A stretch of DNA of 64,000 bases. Source: Fen-1364 sp049515135 (GTDB lineage: Bacteria; Spirochaetota; Spirochaetia; SZUA-6; Fen-1364). Position 1 is the first letter of the stretch. Each line of letters begins with the position of its first letter. Below are positions 24,683-33,784 of the stretch, one piece after another. The notes beneath the pieces were generated by a model. The model was not told the DNA's origin, did no database searches, and saw only the letters and a program-made list of their open reading frames with translations. The position numbers and the translations under genes are program-made. Where the stretch lies: assembly GCA_049515135.1 (NCBI GenBank), contig JBEKUJ010000001.1, forward strand, positions 1 to 64,000, given 5' to 3'.

Positions 24683-26512
24683 ATGGGGTGGAGAGAAATG
24701 CATTCAACGGCAGTTTCCATAGACAAAGGCTTTTGGGCCGAGCGGAGAGCGTTGAACAAGGATCGTGCAATCATCTACCAGTGGGAACAATACGAACGCT
24801 GCGGTACAATTCGCAACTTTCGAATTGCTGCCGGCCTCCAAGCTGGAACCCGGGCGGGCTTCTTCTATACTGACTCCGACCTGCATAAATGGGCTGACGC
24901 TGCGAGCCGCATCCTCCGTTCCACGCCATCTGCCAGGCTCGATGCCCTTTTGAATGAATACATTGCCCTTATAGCCCGATGCCAGGAACCCGACGGCTAC
25001 CTGTTCACCTATAACCAGATCCATTTCCCTGGCACGCGGTGGAAAAACCTCCAGATCGAACATGAGCTTTACTGTCACGGCCATCTCATCGAAGCGGGCG
25101 TCTCTCACTTCGAGGCGACGGGCAAAACGGAACTTCTGCGGGTGGCAGAGAAGGCGGCTGATCTCATCGTTCGTGAGTTCAAAAATGGAGGTCCAGAGCG
25201 CACGAGTGGCCACCAGGAAATTGAGCTCGCTCTCATCAGACTCTACCGCGTCACGCACAAGCGCGAGTACCTCGAGGCGGCCCGAAATCTCCTTTGTCGG
25301 CGGGGACGTATCGGCCATTTCTGGCTCCACTTCCTTTCCCAGGTTGTCTCCCAGATTTCGCGCTCCCGGGCTGCAAGCCGTCAAAGCCGGAAAAGGGGCG
25401 AGTTGGGTTTCGAGTTCGGCGAGAACCTCACCGGGCGTGAACCGCCGTTCATCATGTTCCGTTCCGTTGCTTCATTTCTGAGCGGAGCATACCAGCAGCA
25501 GGATCGGCCTTTGCCAGAGCAGCGCGAGCCGCGCGGCCACTGCGTACGCTGGATGTATCAAGCGACCGCCGCCGCCATGCTGTGTCGCGAGGAGTCGATG
25601 CCTGACCTTCTGGGATGGATGACAAACTCCTGGGACGCAATCGTCGATCAAAAAATGTATGTGAGCGGCGGCGTCGGCGCTCTTCCCGTGATAGAGGGCT
25701 TCGGACGGTCGTTTGAGCTGGATAACCGATATTCATATTCCGAAACGTGCGCCGCCATCGGGTGTGTCATGTGGAATAGAGAGATGTCGCTTGCAACAGG
25801 AGATGTGCGATATTCCGATCTCATTGAGTGGCTGCTGTTCAACGCCGCTGCGGTGGGCATCTCTTTTTCTGGCGACCGTTACTTCTACCGCAACCCTCTG
25901 TCTTCTGACGGCACGCTGGAGCGTCAATCATGGTTCCGAACAGCGTGCTGCCCCTCGAACATCTCCCGTCTTTGGGCTGAAATCGACCGTCTTGTAGGCT
26001 CGGAAAACGAGTCAGGATTGTGCATTGACCAGTACCCCAGTTGCCGCATCACTCTTTCAAATGGCGTTATTCTTGCGATCGAGTCAGGCTTCCCGTGGGA
26101 AGGGGTTGTTCAGATCAACGTCGAAAGCCCGATAACCTTGCGACTTCGCCTTCGATTGCCGGGATGGGCCCAGCACGGCCGGGTCCTTGTGAACAACTCA
26201 GAGCGCTATGGTCTCCTGCGGCGACATGCGAGGCTTTTCAACGCAAGCCGCTTCACACAAGCTGAGTATCTCGACCTTGAGCTTGCAAAAGGATGTTCAA
26301 CTGTCAAATTGGAGCTTGCGATGGATATTACGCCGCTTTGTGCAGATCATCGCGTTTTCTCCGATCTTGGGCGGATCTCGGTCACGCGAGGACCTCTGCT
26401 GTATTGTGCGGAATCCATAGACAACCCGGCACTCGATCTCGATCGAATGATTCTTGATCCGTCTTCCCTGAGCTACATGTTTGACCCGGCGCTCTTCGGC
26501 TCCGGCCGGTGA
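24683..26512 (+). CDS. GH127-like glycoside hydrolase (beta-L-arabinofuranosidase family)
   Basis: A 609-residue protein of the GH127 (DUF1680) family, (alpha/alpha)6-barrel enzymes that release beta-L-arabinofuranose from plant-type glycans. Seen are the N-terminal FWAERRALNKDRAIIYQWEQ, the barrel motifs EQREPRGHCVRWMY and YVSGGVGAL, and the zinc/thiolate site: ETC (Glu and Cys of the zinc cluster) plus the paired cysteines in TACCPSN, one of which is the family's proposed nucleophile. No signal peptide is present, so the enzyme appears cytoplasmic and would act on imported oligosaccharides. ATG 24683 follows GGAGG at 24673. A TTG at 24593 is in frame but lacks a site. No sugar transporter is adjacent. 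Confidence 0.85.
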   Translation: MGWREMHSTAVSIDKGFWAERRALNKDRAIIYQWEQYERCGTIRNFRIAAGLQAGTRAGFFYTDSDLHKWADAASRILRSTPSARLDALLNEYIALIARCQEPDGYLFTYNQIHFPGTRWKNLQIEHELYCHGHLIEAGVSHFEATGKTELLRVAEKAADLIVREFKNGGPERTSGHQEIELALIRLYRVTHKREYLEAARNLLCRRGRIGHFWLHFLSQVVSQISRSRAASRQSRKRGELGFEFGENLTGREPPFIMFRSVASFLSGAYQQQDRPLPEQREPRGHCVRWMYQATAAAMLCREESMPDLLGWMTNSWDAIVDQKMYVSGGVGALPVIEGFGRSFELDNRYSYSETCAAIGCVMWNREMSLATGDVRYSDLIEWLLFNAAAVGISFSGDRYFYRNPLSSDGTLERQSWFRTACCPSNISRLWAEIDRLVGSENESGLCIDQYPSCRITLSNGVILAIESGFPWEGVVQINVESPITLRLRLRLPGWAQHGRVLVNNSERYGLLRRHARLFNASRFTQAEYLDLELAKGCSTVKLELAMDITPLCADHRVFSDLGRISVTRGPLLYCAESIDNPALDLDRMILDPSSLSYMFDPALFGSGR

Positions 26513-26519
26513 ATCCAAA

Positions 26520-26536
26520 GGCCGCAGCCCGCGGCC
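26520..26536 (-). terminator. Hairpin terminating the cyclophilin-like gene
   Basis: Six-base-pair GC stem GGCCGC/GCGGCC with a five-base loop. On the minus strand it is followed by a short T run. It lies 14 bases past the stop of the minus-strand gene and just after the convergent GH127-like gene, so it may serve both. Confidence 0.4.
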
Positions 26537-26549
26537 GTGAAAGCCTTTT

Positions 26550-26924
26550 TCAGGCCTTGCGGAAACTCATCCGCGCGCTCTTGCCCAGGCCTTTCAGGCT
26601 GGAGACCCCCTCGGTCACCCGGCCCACGGGGAGGACAGCCGATGCCGCCCTCGGTCTCTCGTCCGTGCTCACCGGCGTCCGACCGAAAAAGATGCACAGC
26701 GCCTTGCCCGGAGGCCAGTAGGCGATCTCCCCGACCGTCATGAGCTCTCTGCCCGTGGCGTCTTCAGGAATGTCGAGATCCACGCTACCGTAGTACTCGT
26801 CTCCCCACCGCGACATGTGCGCGCTGAGCGGCAGCGCTTCGGCGACCTTTCGCGCCGCGGGATCATCTGACAGCTCGGCCTCCATGCTCCACCCCTGCCC
26901 TTCAATGACGATTCTCACTGCCAT
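26550..26924 (-). CDS. Cyclophilin-like fold protein (TM1367/DUF3830-type)
   Basis: A 124-residue protein beginning MAVRIVIEGQGWSMEAEL. Features are DDPAARKVAEALPLSAHMSRWGDEYYGSVDL, read across residues 20-50, and GEIAYWPPGKALCIFFGRTP, residues about 65-85. This matches the small cyclophilin-fold family typified by Thermotoga TM1367, whose function is unknown. The start overlaps the stop of the upstream DUF2877 gene by about ten bases, so the two are translationally coupled. In many genomes this family accompanies FdrA-type carbamoyltransferase genes, which fits the neighbours here. That association is from memory. Confidence 0.75.
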   Translation of the reverse strand: MAVRIVIEGQGWSMEAELSDDPAARKVAEALPLSAHMSRWGDEYYGSVDLDIPEDATGRELMTVGEIAYWPPGKALCIFFGRTPVSTDERPRAASAVLPVGRVTEGVSSLKGLGKSARMSFRKA

Positions 26925-27760
26925 GCCTTCAGTCTGCACCGGACGGCGTCCGGACGCAACCGAGTCCGATTCAGGTTCAGACGCGCCCAACAGAACCCCG
27001 CCAGCGCATCAGAGCCTGAGGTTTCCCCGTGTGCGCATGCAACGCGAACAGCTTCGCTGATCGCTTCCGGTGAGTTGGAACAAACAATGCAGTCGGCCAA
27101 AGCAACAAGGTAGGCAGGGAATGACCGCCTGAGGGCCATCCAGAGGAGCGTCCTTCCTGCCGGGGTGGTCCATGGCCAGGCAGCCCGGAGAAGTTCGCCG
27201 CGCGGCTTGCACGGGAATGCCATGAGAGCACCGACAAGGAAATCATCCCCTGCAGGAGTCAGTCCGGGGCCCAGGCCGACCAGGGCCTCCAGGCGCCGGT
27301 CTACAAGGGCCTTCCGTGCCTTTTCCACGAATGGATTTGTCGCCCTCTCCGGCGAGAGGATGCCCAGCAGTCCGCCGGTTTTCCCGTACAGCAGAAGGGC
27401 ATCGCGAACTTGCGCGATACGCGCGGCGGGAACCTCACGAATCAGGGCGTCGTCAATTGTGCTTTTCCACATCCGGCTTTTCGAAAGGTCAAGACGAGCG
27501 AACTCGGCAACTTCAATCCACTGCCCATCGCGCACAACCTCCCGACCCACTGCTGCTGCTTCGGGAGGCTCCTCGAACAAACCGGGGACGCATACGCCCA
27601 ATCCTGTCATGGAATCCATATCCGCAACCAGAGACACGACAAGCCCATCCGCACGAAGGATGTTGACGGCACGCGCGTGAACGGTGAGGACCGTCCCTGT
27701 CCAGGCCTCGCAGATGAACTGTCCTTGCGCATGCGCCGCAAGATGGCGCGCAGGCTCCAT
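26915..27760 (-). CDS. DUF2877 protein, AllH (YlbF)-like subunit of oxamate carbamoyltransferase
   Basis: A 281-residue protein with the DUF2877 hallmark GLGPGLTPAGDDFLVG near residue 165. DUF2877 proteins are encoded beside FdrA and DUF1116 genes. In Escherichia coli the trio (AllF, AllG, AllH, formerly FdrA, YlbE, YlbF) was reported as the oxamate transcarbamylase that converts carbamoyl-oxamate to oxamate plus carbamoyl phosphate at the end of anaerobic allantoin degradation. Here it is divergent from the transporter-AllG-AllF operon. I start at ATG 27760. A GTG at 27802 is in frame. The 96-base divergent region to 27899 should hold both promoters. Confidence 0.82.
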   Translation of the reverse strand: MEPARHLAAHAQGQFICEAWTGTVLTVHARAVNILRADGLVVSLVADMDSMTGLGVCVPGLFEEPPEAAAVGREVVRDGQWIEVAEFARLDLSKSRMWKSTIDDALIREVPAARIAQVRDALLLYGKTGGLLGILSPERATNPFVEKARKALVDRRLEALVGLGPGLTPAGDDFLVGALMAFPCKPRGELLRAAWPWTTPAGRTLLWMALRRSFPAYLVALADCIVCSNSPEAISEAVRVACAHGETSGSDALAGFCWARLNLNRTRLRPDAVRCRLKAWQ

Positions 27761-27859
27761 AGTTTTGCCTGGCACGTGCCTTCTCTCGGCCCATGGTAAC
27801 ACGGCCGGCCCGCAGAAGCCACTCCGGCTTGCGCTCCCTGCCCAAGAGGCTGGGTTTCA

Positions 27860-27888
27860 TTGATCGCTCCCCGGTTCTAGGGTAAACT
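27860..27888 (+). promoter_or_regulatory. Possible promoter of the nucleoside-type transporter operon
   Basis: TTGATC at 27860-27865, a 17-base spacer, TAAACT at 27883-27888. The predicted transcript start (about 27895) is only a few bases before the ATG at 27899, which has no ribosome site, so the mRNA could be nearly leaderless. Confidence 0.4.
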
Positions 27889-27898
27889 CCTTCCGCCG

Positions 27899-29440
27899 AT
27901 GAGCAGCACGGCTGGGACCCCGTTGATTGAAGCGCGCCAGATCGTCAAGCGATACGGCAGCGTCCAGGCCAACGACAGAGTCGATTTCACCCTGTACGCC
28001 GGCGAGATCCACGCCCTTCTGGGGGAGAACGGGGCGGGAAAGAGCACACTCTCGAAAATCCTCTATGGCTTCACGCGCCCCGACAGCGGGATGATCCTCG
28101 TGAACGGCACGCCGACGGAGCTACGATCCCCGCGCGATGCCCGGCGGCTGGGGATCGGCATGGTTTTTCAGAACTTCATGCTCATCCCCGCGTTGAGCGT
28201 ATCCGAAAACATTGCGCTTTTCCTGGCCGACCTTCCTACTGTTGTGCGTCGAGATGTGATAGCCAGGCGCATCCGACCGTTTGCGGAGAGATTCGGCCTC
28301 TCCGTCGACCCCGCCGCGCCCGTTCGCCAGCTTTCCGTGGGGGACCAGCAGAAGGTGGAAATACTCAAGCTGCTGATGGCGGACGCACGGGTGCTCATCC
28401 TGGACGAGCCGACCAAGGTCCTGGCGCCCCACGAGGTTGAGGCGTTGTTTGGAGTCTTCGAAGCACTGAAATCCGAGGGCTATGCGATCCTGTTCATCAC
28501 TCACAAGCTGCGCGAGGTCATTGCCTGTGCGGACCGAATTACGGTGATGCGCCAGGCGCGTGTGGCAGGTGAGCTGACACGCGGACAGGCAGATGGGGGG
28601 ACCCTTGTCTCGATGATGTTCGGGGAGCGTGACACCGACGGCCTGTCTGGCGCGGTGGCAGCCCCGCGCGCAGCGGGCGGTGGAGAACAGAAGCTCCTCG
28701 AGCTTCGCGGCGCCTGCACACGCGCATCAGGGAGCGAGACACGGCTCAGAGACATCGACCTGGTGATCGGGGAAGAGGAAATCGTCGGTGTGGCCGGAGT
28801 CTCCGGCAGCGGACAAAAGGAGCTGGGTGATCTGATCCTTGGCCTCCTGCCTGTTTCCGCAGGCAGAAAGCTGCTCTTTGGACACGATGCGACACGCTGG
28901 ACGATCGGACGCATACGGGAAAGCGGAGTCGCATTCGTGCCGGAAGACCCTCTGGTCATGGCGGCGGTGCCGGGCATGTCAGTGCGGGAGAACCTGGTTC
29001 TTGGAACGGGTCGGCAATACTGGAGGGGCGCAGCGGTTGACTGGCTCCGCCTGGAAGCCGACATGCGCGGCTCGTTTCACAAACTGGACTTTCCGATGCC
29101 GCTGTTGGACCCGCCTGTTCGCGCGCTTTCCGGCGGAAACCTCCAGCGAGTGGTGATTGCCCGGGAGATGGCGAAGGAGCCGAGGCTCATCGTAGCGCTC
29201 TACCCCACGCGAGGGCTTGACGTGCGAAGCGCCGAGTCGGTTCGGGGTCTGCTTCGGAGAGCTCGGGATTCAGGCGGAGGAGTGCTTCTCATCTCGGAAG
29301 ACCTTGAAGAGCTCTCCGAGATGAGCGACCGCCTTCTTGTCATGTACGATGGCGCGGTTGTCGGGGAGTTTGAGCGCGGGGCCTGGCGGGCAGGGACTGT
29401 GGGCCGCTTGATGACAGGATCACCGGAGGCGCCCCAATGA
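27899..29440 (+). CDS. Nucleoside-type ABC transporter ATPase (two ABC domains)
   Basis: A 513-residue ATPase with two nucleotide-binding domains, the arrangement of BmpA/NupN-type nucleoside importers. Domain 1 has Walker A GENGAGKST, signature LSVGDQQ and Walker B VLILDEPTKVL. Domain 2 (from about residue 265) has a degenerate Walker A, VSGSGQKE, which is normal for this family, then LSGGNLQRVVIAREMA and YPTRGLDVRSAE. It opens an operon with two permeases and a BMP binding protein, with four-base ATGA overlap to the first permease. The context with oxamate carbamoyltransferase genes suggests a purine, allantoin or other ureide substrate, which is inference. Confidence 0.94.
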   Translation: MSSTAGTPLIEARQIVKRYGSVQANDRVDFTLYAGEIHALLGENGAGKSTLSKILYGFTRPDSGMILVNGTPTELRSPRDARRLGIGMVFQNFMLIPALSVSENIALFLADLPTVVRRDVIARRIRPFAERFGLSVDPAAPVRQLSVGDQQKVEILKLLMADARVLILDEPTKVLAPHEVEALFGVFEALKSEGYAILFITHKLREVIACADRITVMRQARVAGELTRGQADGGTLVSMMFGERDTDGLSGAVAAPRAAGGGEQKLLELRGACTRASGSETRLRDIDLVIGEEEIVGVAGVSGSGQKELGDLILGLLPVSAGRKLLFGHDATRWTIGRIRESGVAFVPEDPLVMAAVPGMSVRENLVLGTGRQYWRGAAVDWLRLEADMRGSFHKLDFPMPLLDPPVRALSGGNLQRVVIAREMAKEPRLIVALYPTRGLDVRSAESVRGLLRRARDSGGGVLLISEDLEELSEMSDRLLVMYDGAVVGEFERGAWRAGTVGRLMTGSPEAPQ

Positions 29441-30459
29441 AGAGGCATCCGATCCTGGCCTCCTCCGTGCGCTACGCTGCAATCTGCGTCATCGTCCTGG
29501 GCGTCTTCGCCGTGGTCCTGCTGGCGGCCGACAAAGATCCGCTCAGAGGGTATGCCGACACGTTCCACTACACTCTAGCCAACGCGTACGGATTCTCCGA
29601 GCTGATCGTCCGCATGATTCCGCTCCTTCTGACTGCCGTTGCCGTTGCCCTTCCTTCCCGGCTGGGCCTTATCAACGTGGGCGGAGAGGGCCAGTTGTAC
29701 ATGGGTGCGTGGCTGGCCTCAGCCGGAGCACTTCTGCTCCCAGGCCTTCCGGTCTGGGTCCTCCTTCCCCTGGTGACCCTGCTCGGTTTCGCAGGCGGGG
29801 CTGCGTGGGCCGCAATTCCGGGGCTCCTGCGCGCCAACAAGCTGGTCAACGAGACGATATCCACCCTCCTGCTCAATTACGTGGCTCCGCTCATTGTCAG
29901 CTTCTTCATCTTCGGACCGTGGCGGAGCGCGGAGAGCTCAGCCTATCCCCAGTCGGCGGCCTTCCCAGACGCGGCGCGTCTGCCCTCCTTTTTCAACACT
30001 CGAATCCATGCAGGCCTGTTCCTCGCGCTCGCGGCTCTCCTTCTGTACTGGGTGCTCATGGACAGGACGCGCTGGGGCGTCCAGATGCGGGCCATCGGAG
30101 GCAACTCGGAAGCGGCTTTGCGGCTGGGCATCCCCGTTGCCACCTATGTCGTGATCGCCCTGGCAATCGGCGGAGGAATCGCCGGACTGGCCGGCATGGG
30201 GGAGGTCTCGGGCATTCACGGCAGGCTGCGCCAGGGTCTATCTCCGGGCTACGGCTTCACGGGATTCCTGATCTCATGGCTCGCAGGCGGCAAGCCCCTG
30301 GGGATGATCCTGATGTCGTTTCTCTTCGCGATCATCACCTCCGCCGGGGACATACTCCAGATCACCCAGGGTCTCCCGTACGCGGTCGTGAACATCCTTC
30401 TTGCCATGCTGCTGTTCATCGTGCTTGGCAGGAATACGCGGCGGAGGTCCGCGGGATGA
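29437..30459 (+). CDS. Nucleoside-type ABC transporter permease 1
   Basis: A 340-residue membrane permease of the BPD_transp_2 family, YufP-like. Helices are seen from residue 10 onward (AAICVIVLGVFAVVLLAA). The family motif reads LGLINVGGEGQLYMGAW near residue 72 and the coupling motif reads MRAIGGNSEAALRLGI near residue 215. It overlaps the ATPase stop (ATGA) and its own stop overlaps the next permease start, so all are one translationally coupled unit. Confidence 0.94.
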   Translation: MKRHPILASSVRYAAICVIVLGVFAVVLLAADKDPLRGYADTFHYTLANAYGFSELIVRMIPLLLTAVAVALPSRLGLINVGGEGQLYMGAWLASAGALLLPGLPVWVLLPLVTLLGFAGGAAWAAIPGLLRANKLVNETISTLLLNYVAPLIVSFFIFGPWRSAESSAYPQSAAFPDAARLPSFFNTRIHAGLFLALAALLLYWVLMDRTRWGVQMRAIGGNSEAALRLGIPVATYVVIALAIGGGIAGLAGMGEVSGIHGRLRQGLSPGYGFTGFLISWLAGGKPLGMILMSFLFAIITSAGDILQITQGLPYAVVNILLAMLLFIVLGRNTRRRSAG

Positions 30460-31376
30460 GCACACCCCTTGCCCTTGGAGTGCTTGCGGGAGCGATCCTC
30501 TCGGGGACTTCCCTTTTGTACGCGACGCTCGGGGAAACCGTCGTGGAACGCGCCGGCATCGTAAACCTGGGGCTGGAGGGAATCCTTCTCATCGGCGCAT
30601 CCACAGGTTTCGCCGTGACCGCGGCCAGCGGGAGCGCATACCTCGGCGTGGCGGCCGCTGCGGCGGCCGGTGGCGTCGGCAATCTGATCTTCGGTTGGCT
30701 CGTGGTCACGCGCCGCGCCAACCAGCTTGCAAGCGGTCTGGCCATGATGTTCTTCGGCATCGGGGTGAGCGCCCTGGTTGGCAGGCCCTTCGTGGGCGCC
30801 GTTATTTCCGGTCTTCCGAAGTGGAGACCGCACTGGCTGGCGGTTTTGCCGTGGGTAAAGTCGACCACCCTCTTCAACTACGACCTCCTCATTTGGATCG
30901 TCGTGCCTGTCGCCGTTCTTGTGTGGTGGCTTCTGTTCGGAACGAAATGGGGACTTGGTGTGCGCGCGGTCGGAGAGAGTCCCGCTGCCGCTTTTGCCTC
31001 GGGCCGGAATGCGGCGGCGGTACAGTTTCAGGCGCTTTTCGCAGGAGGCCTGCTGGGAGGCCTGGCAGGGGCTCACCTTTCGCTGTCGCTGACCCTTACG
31101 TGGGCAGAGGGGATGACGGCGGGCCGGGGATTCATCGCCATTGCCCTGGTGATATTCTCCAAGTGGCATCCGCTGCGGGCGATTGCCGGCGCTCTGGTGT
31201 TTGGAGGAGCTGAAGCGCTTCAGCTCCAGCTGCAGGCGCGGGGAGCCGACATCTCGCCGTTCCTCCTCGACATGCTCCCCTATGTGCTGACCATTCTCGT
31301 CCTCCTTGCCTGGGGAGGCTCCCGAAGGCACGCCGCCCCCGCCGGGCTTGGCAGAACCTTTTACGGAACTGAGTGA
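30456..31376 (+). CDS. Nucleoside-type ABC transporter permease 2
   Basis: A 306-residue permease, the partner of the preceding one (YufQ-like). Features are ERAGIVNLGLEGILLIGAS near residue 31 and VRAVGESPAAAFASGRN near residue 165, followed by hydrophobic helices to GGAEALQLQLQARG. The ATG at 30456 overlaps the previous stop. The open frame continues upstream to 29709 only because the frame happens to be open inside the first permease. The operon continues to the BMP binding protein after 68 bases. Confidence 0.93.
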   Translation: MSTPLALGVLAGAILSGTSLLYATLGETVVERAGIVNLGLEGILLIGASTGFAVTAASGSAYLGVAAAAAAGGVGNLIFGWLVVTRRANQLASGLAMMFFGIGVSALVGRPFVGAVISGLPKWRPHWLAVLPWVKSTTLFNYDLLIWIVVPVAVLVWWLLFGTKWGLGVRAVGESPAAAFASGRNAAAVQFQALFAGGLLGGLAGAHLSLSLTLTWAEGMTAGRGFIAIALVIFSKWHPLRAIAGALVFGGAEALQLQLQARGADISPFLLDMLPYVLTILVLLAWGGSRRHAAPAGLGRTFYGTE

Positions 31377-31444
31377 ACGGAGTATGATGAGGCGTGGCGT
31401 TGCCGCGCTGCGTGCTCTTGGAGTGTTCGAAGGAGGTATTCAAC

Positions 31445-32530
31445 ATGAGAAAGATTCTGGGATGTATGAGCCTCGCGCTCATCCTGGCGGTTTTCATGAT
31501 CGTCGTGCCCGGTTTCACGGCGAATGCCCAAAAGCTCGTCATCGGAGCCATCTACGTGGGCAGCGTCAACGACTATGGGTACAACAGGTCTTTCCACGAT
31601 GCCTTGACCCAGGTGGCAGGAACGCTCCCCGGTGTCAAGCTTTTGGAGGCGGAGAACGTGCCGGAGAGCGCCGAGGCTGAAAGGGTCATGGAAGGCATGA
31701 TCCAGCAGGGCGCAAAGCTCATTTTCCCGACGAGCTTCGGGCATCAGGAGCCTGCGTTCAACGTGGCCAAGAGGCACCCCGACGTGTATTTCTACCACGC
31801 GGGCGGGTGGATGATGTCGGCCAATTTCGGGAACTATTTCGGCAATACGCAGACGGCCTGGTACCCCATGGGAGTCGCCGCGGGCAAGATGACAAAGAGC
31901 AACAAACTTGGCTTTGTCATCGGCATCCCCATCGGTTTCGCGGTCGGCAACGTGAACGCCTTCGAGCTGGGCGCCCGGTCGGTCAACCCGAAGGCCCAGA
32001 CAACCGTCGTGGTGACGGGCGGGTGGTCGGACAAAGCAAAAGAAGCAGCGGCTACAAACGCGCTCCTTGACCAGGGATGCGATGTAGTGGCAATGCACGT
32101 CGACTCCCCCGCAACCGTCATCCAGACCGCGGAAGCCCGGGGCGCCATGTCCATCGGCTTCCAGTCGGTGGAGGCTCGCGCGCTTGCCCCCAAGGGATGG
32201 ATCACCGGGCTGGGCTTCACATGGGCGCCGTTCTTCACCGAGGTGGCAAAGAGCGTCATGGCCGGTACCTTCAAGGCGCAGTCCGTGCACTGGGGCCTCG
32301 AGAAGGGCGGAATGGTTGCCATTGCACCCTTCGGTCCCTCGGTGCCAGCCGATGTGAGGAAGCTCGTCAGCGAGTCCGCGGATACGGTCGCGGGGGGCTT
32401 CAACCCCTTTACGGGCCCCATCGTGGACAATACCGGCATGGTTCAGATCAAGGCGGGCGAAAGCTGGGGCGGCGACAAGATGGGCGACTTCAAGTGGTAC
32501 GTCGAAGGAGTGGTCGGCAAGGTCCAGTAA
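31445..32530 (+). CDS. BMP-family substrate-binding protein
   Basis: A 361-residue periplasmic binding protein of the BMP (basic membrane protein/PnrA, Med) family, which binds nucleosides and related compounds. A Sec signal peptide (MRKILGCMSLALILAVFMIVV) precedes KLVIGAIYVGSVNDYGYN, the family's first strand, with VNDYGYN at the ligand site. MEGMIQQGAKLIFPTSFG and GKMTKSNKLGFVIGIPI also match. A fair lipobox is not seen, so it may be soluble. AAGGAGG lies at 31431. Later helices and the C-terminal domain are intact. The ligand is unknown. Confidence 0.93.
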   Translation: MRKILGCMSLALILAVFMIVVPGFTANAQKLVIGAIYVGSVNDYGYNRSFHDALTQVAGTLPGVKLLEAENVPESAEAERVMEGMIQQGAKLIFPTSFGHQEPAFNVAKRHPDVYFYHAGGWMMSANFGNYFGNTQTAWYPMGVAAGKMTKSNKLGFVIGIPIGFAVGNVNAFELGARSVNPKAQTTVVVTGGWSDKAKEAAATNALLDQGCDVVAMHVDSPATVIQTAEARGAMSIGFQSVEARALAPKGWITGLGFTWAPFFTEVAKSVMAGTFKAQSVHWGLEKGGMVAIAPFGPSVPADVRKLVSESADTVAGGFNPFTGPIVDNTGMVQIKAGESWGGDKMGDFKWYVEGVVGKVQ

Positions 32531-32533
32531 GAA

Positions 32534-33778
32534 ATGAGCCTGAAAGAAAAAATCAACGCGGCGAACGAAGAGGCCGTTCGCCGCATCACGGCCGCTGACC
32601 CGGTGCTTGTGGACGTGGCGCCGGCCTCAGAGGTGATCCCCGGAATGAGGGACAAGCTGATCCTCCACTCGGGGCCTCCCATCCAGTGGAGCCGCATGTG
32701 CGGGGCGCAAAGAGGCGCCGCCATCGGCATGTGCATTTTCGAGGGATGGGCAAAGGATCGCTCGGATGCGGAAAAGCAGATAGAGGCGGGAGAGATCTCC
32801 TTCGAGCCAAACCACCACCATTCGACCGTCGGCCCGATGGCGGGCACCATCACCAGCAACATGTGGGTGTGGGTGGTGGAGAACAAGGCTTTCGGCAACC
32901 GGGCCTACTGCCGCCAGGTGGAAAGCTTCCAGCAGTTCGGGGACTACTCGAAGGATGCACTCGCCACCCTGGAGAAGTGGCGCGACGTCTGGGGCCCCGC
33001 GCTTCGCGCGGCCGTGCGGAAGATGGGCGGAGTGCCCCTGAAGCAGCTCATCTCACGCGCCCTTCTCATGGGAGACGAGATGCACAACCGCGTGGTTGCA
33101 TCGTCGAGCATCTTTACCAACGCGGTTGCGCCGGCCCTCGTGGACTGCGGGCTGCCGAAGGAGCAGGTGCTGTCCACCCTGTATTACGCTGGAAACCACC
33201 CGTTCCTGTTCCTCGGTCTTTCCATGGCAGCCGGCAAGGCTTCCGCTGACCCGGCGCGGGGAGTAGAGGCAAGCAGCGTTGTCACGGCCATGGCGCGAAA
33301 CGGCACGGAGTTCGGCATCCAGGTCAGCGGCCTGGATGGGGAGTGGTTCACAGCGCCCGCTCCACGCGTCAACGGACTCTTCCTTCCGGGCTCGAAAGAG
33401 GAGGATGCGGGGCTCGACATGGGGGACTCGGCAATCACCGAGACGGTCGGCTGGGGCGGATTTGTCATTGGCGGGGCGCCGGGCATCCTCACCTTCACGG
33501 GAGGCACCGCGGAGGAAGCGCTGGCTTTCAGCCGCGAGATGCGCGCCATCTCGGTGGGCAGGAGCCCGGACTACCTCATGCCGGCGCTTGACTTCGAGGG
33601 CTCTGCCGTGGGCATCGACATCCGCAAGGTTGTGCAGACCAACACGGTGCCGGTCATCGACACCGCCATAGCGCACAAGGACTCAGGCCACGGGATCATT
33701 GGAGGCGGCATCGTGCGTCCGCCCATGGAATGCTTCACGAAGGCCCTCACGCGTTTCGCCCAGAAATACAGGGATTGA
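32534..33778 (+). CDS. DUF1116 protein, AllG (YlbE)-like subunit of oxamate carbamoyltransferase
   Basis: A 414-residue protein of the DUF1116 family. The sequence includes LHSGPPIQWSRMCGAQRGA near residue 38, EPNHHHSTVGPMAGTITSN near residue 93, MGDEMHNRVVASSSIF near residue 178 and TGIGIDIRKV-like VGIDIRKVVQTN near residue 360. DUF1116 is the YlbE/AllG subunit family of the oxamate transcarbamylase trio. The gene starts three bases after the binding-protein stop and ends six bases before fdrA, so it is in the same operon. No carbamate kinase is seen in the window. Confidence 0.85.
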   Translation: MSLKEKINAANEEAVRRITAADPVLVDVAPASEVIPGMRDKLILHSGPPIQWSRMCGAQRGAAIGMCIFEGWAKDRSDAEKQIEAGEISFEPNHHHSTVGPMAGTITSNMWVWVVENKAFGNRAYCRQVESFQQFGDYSKDALATLEKWRDVWGPALRAAVRKMGGVPLKQLISRALLMGDEMHNRVVASSSIFTNAVAPALVDCGLPKEQVLSTLYYAGNHPFLFLGLSMAAGKASADPARGVEASSVVTAMARNGTEFGIQVSGLDGEWFTAPAPRVNGLFLPGSKEEDAGLDMGDSAITETVGWGGFVIGGAPGILTFTGGTAEEALAFSREMRAISVGRSPDYLMPALDFEGSAVGIDIRKVVQTNTVPVIDTAIAHKDSGHGIIGGGIVRPPMECFTKALTRFAQKYRD

Positions 33779-33784
33779 GAGCGG

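Noticed and set aside
29709..30455. Long in-frame N-terminal extension of permease 2
   Set aside because: It lies within permease 1 and encodes Arg/Pro-rich non-membrane sequence. The ATG at 30456 in the ATGA overlap is the natural start.
30249..31331. 360-codon minus-strand frame across the second permease gene
   Set aside because: It runs opposite to a clear permease, has an unnatural composition and no start signal.
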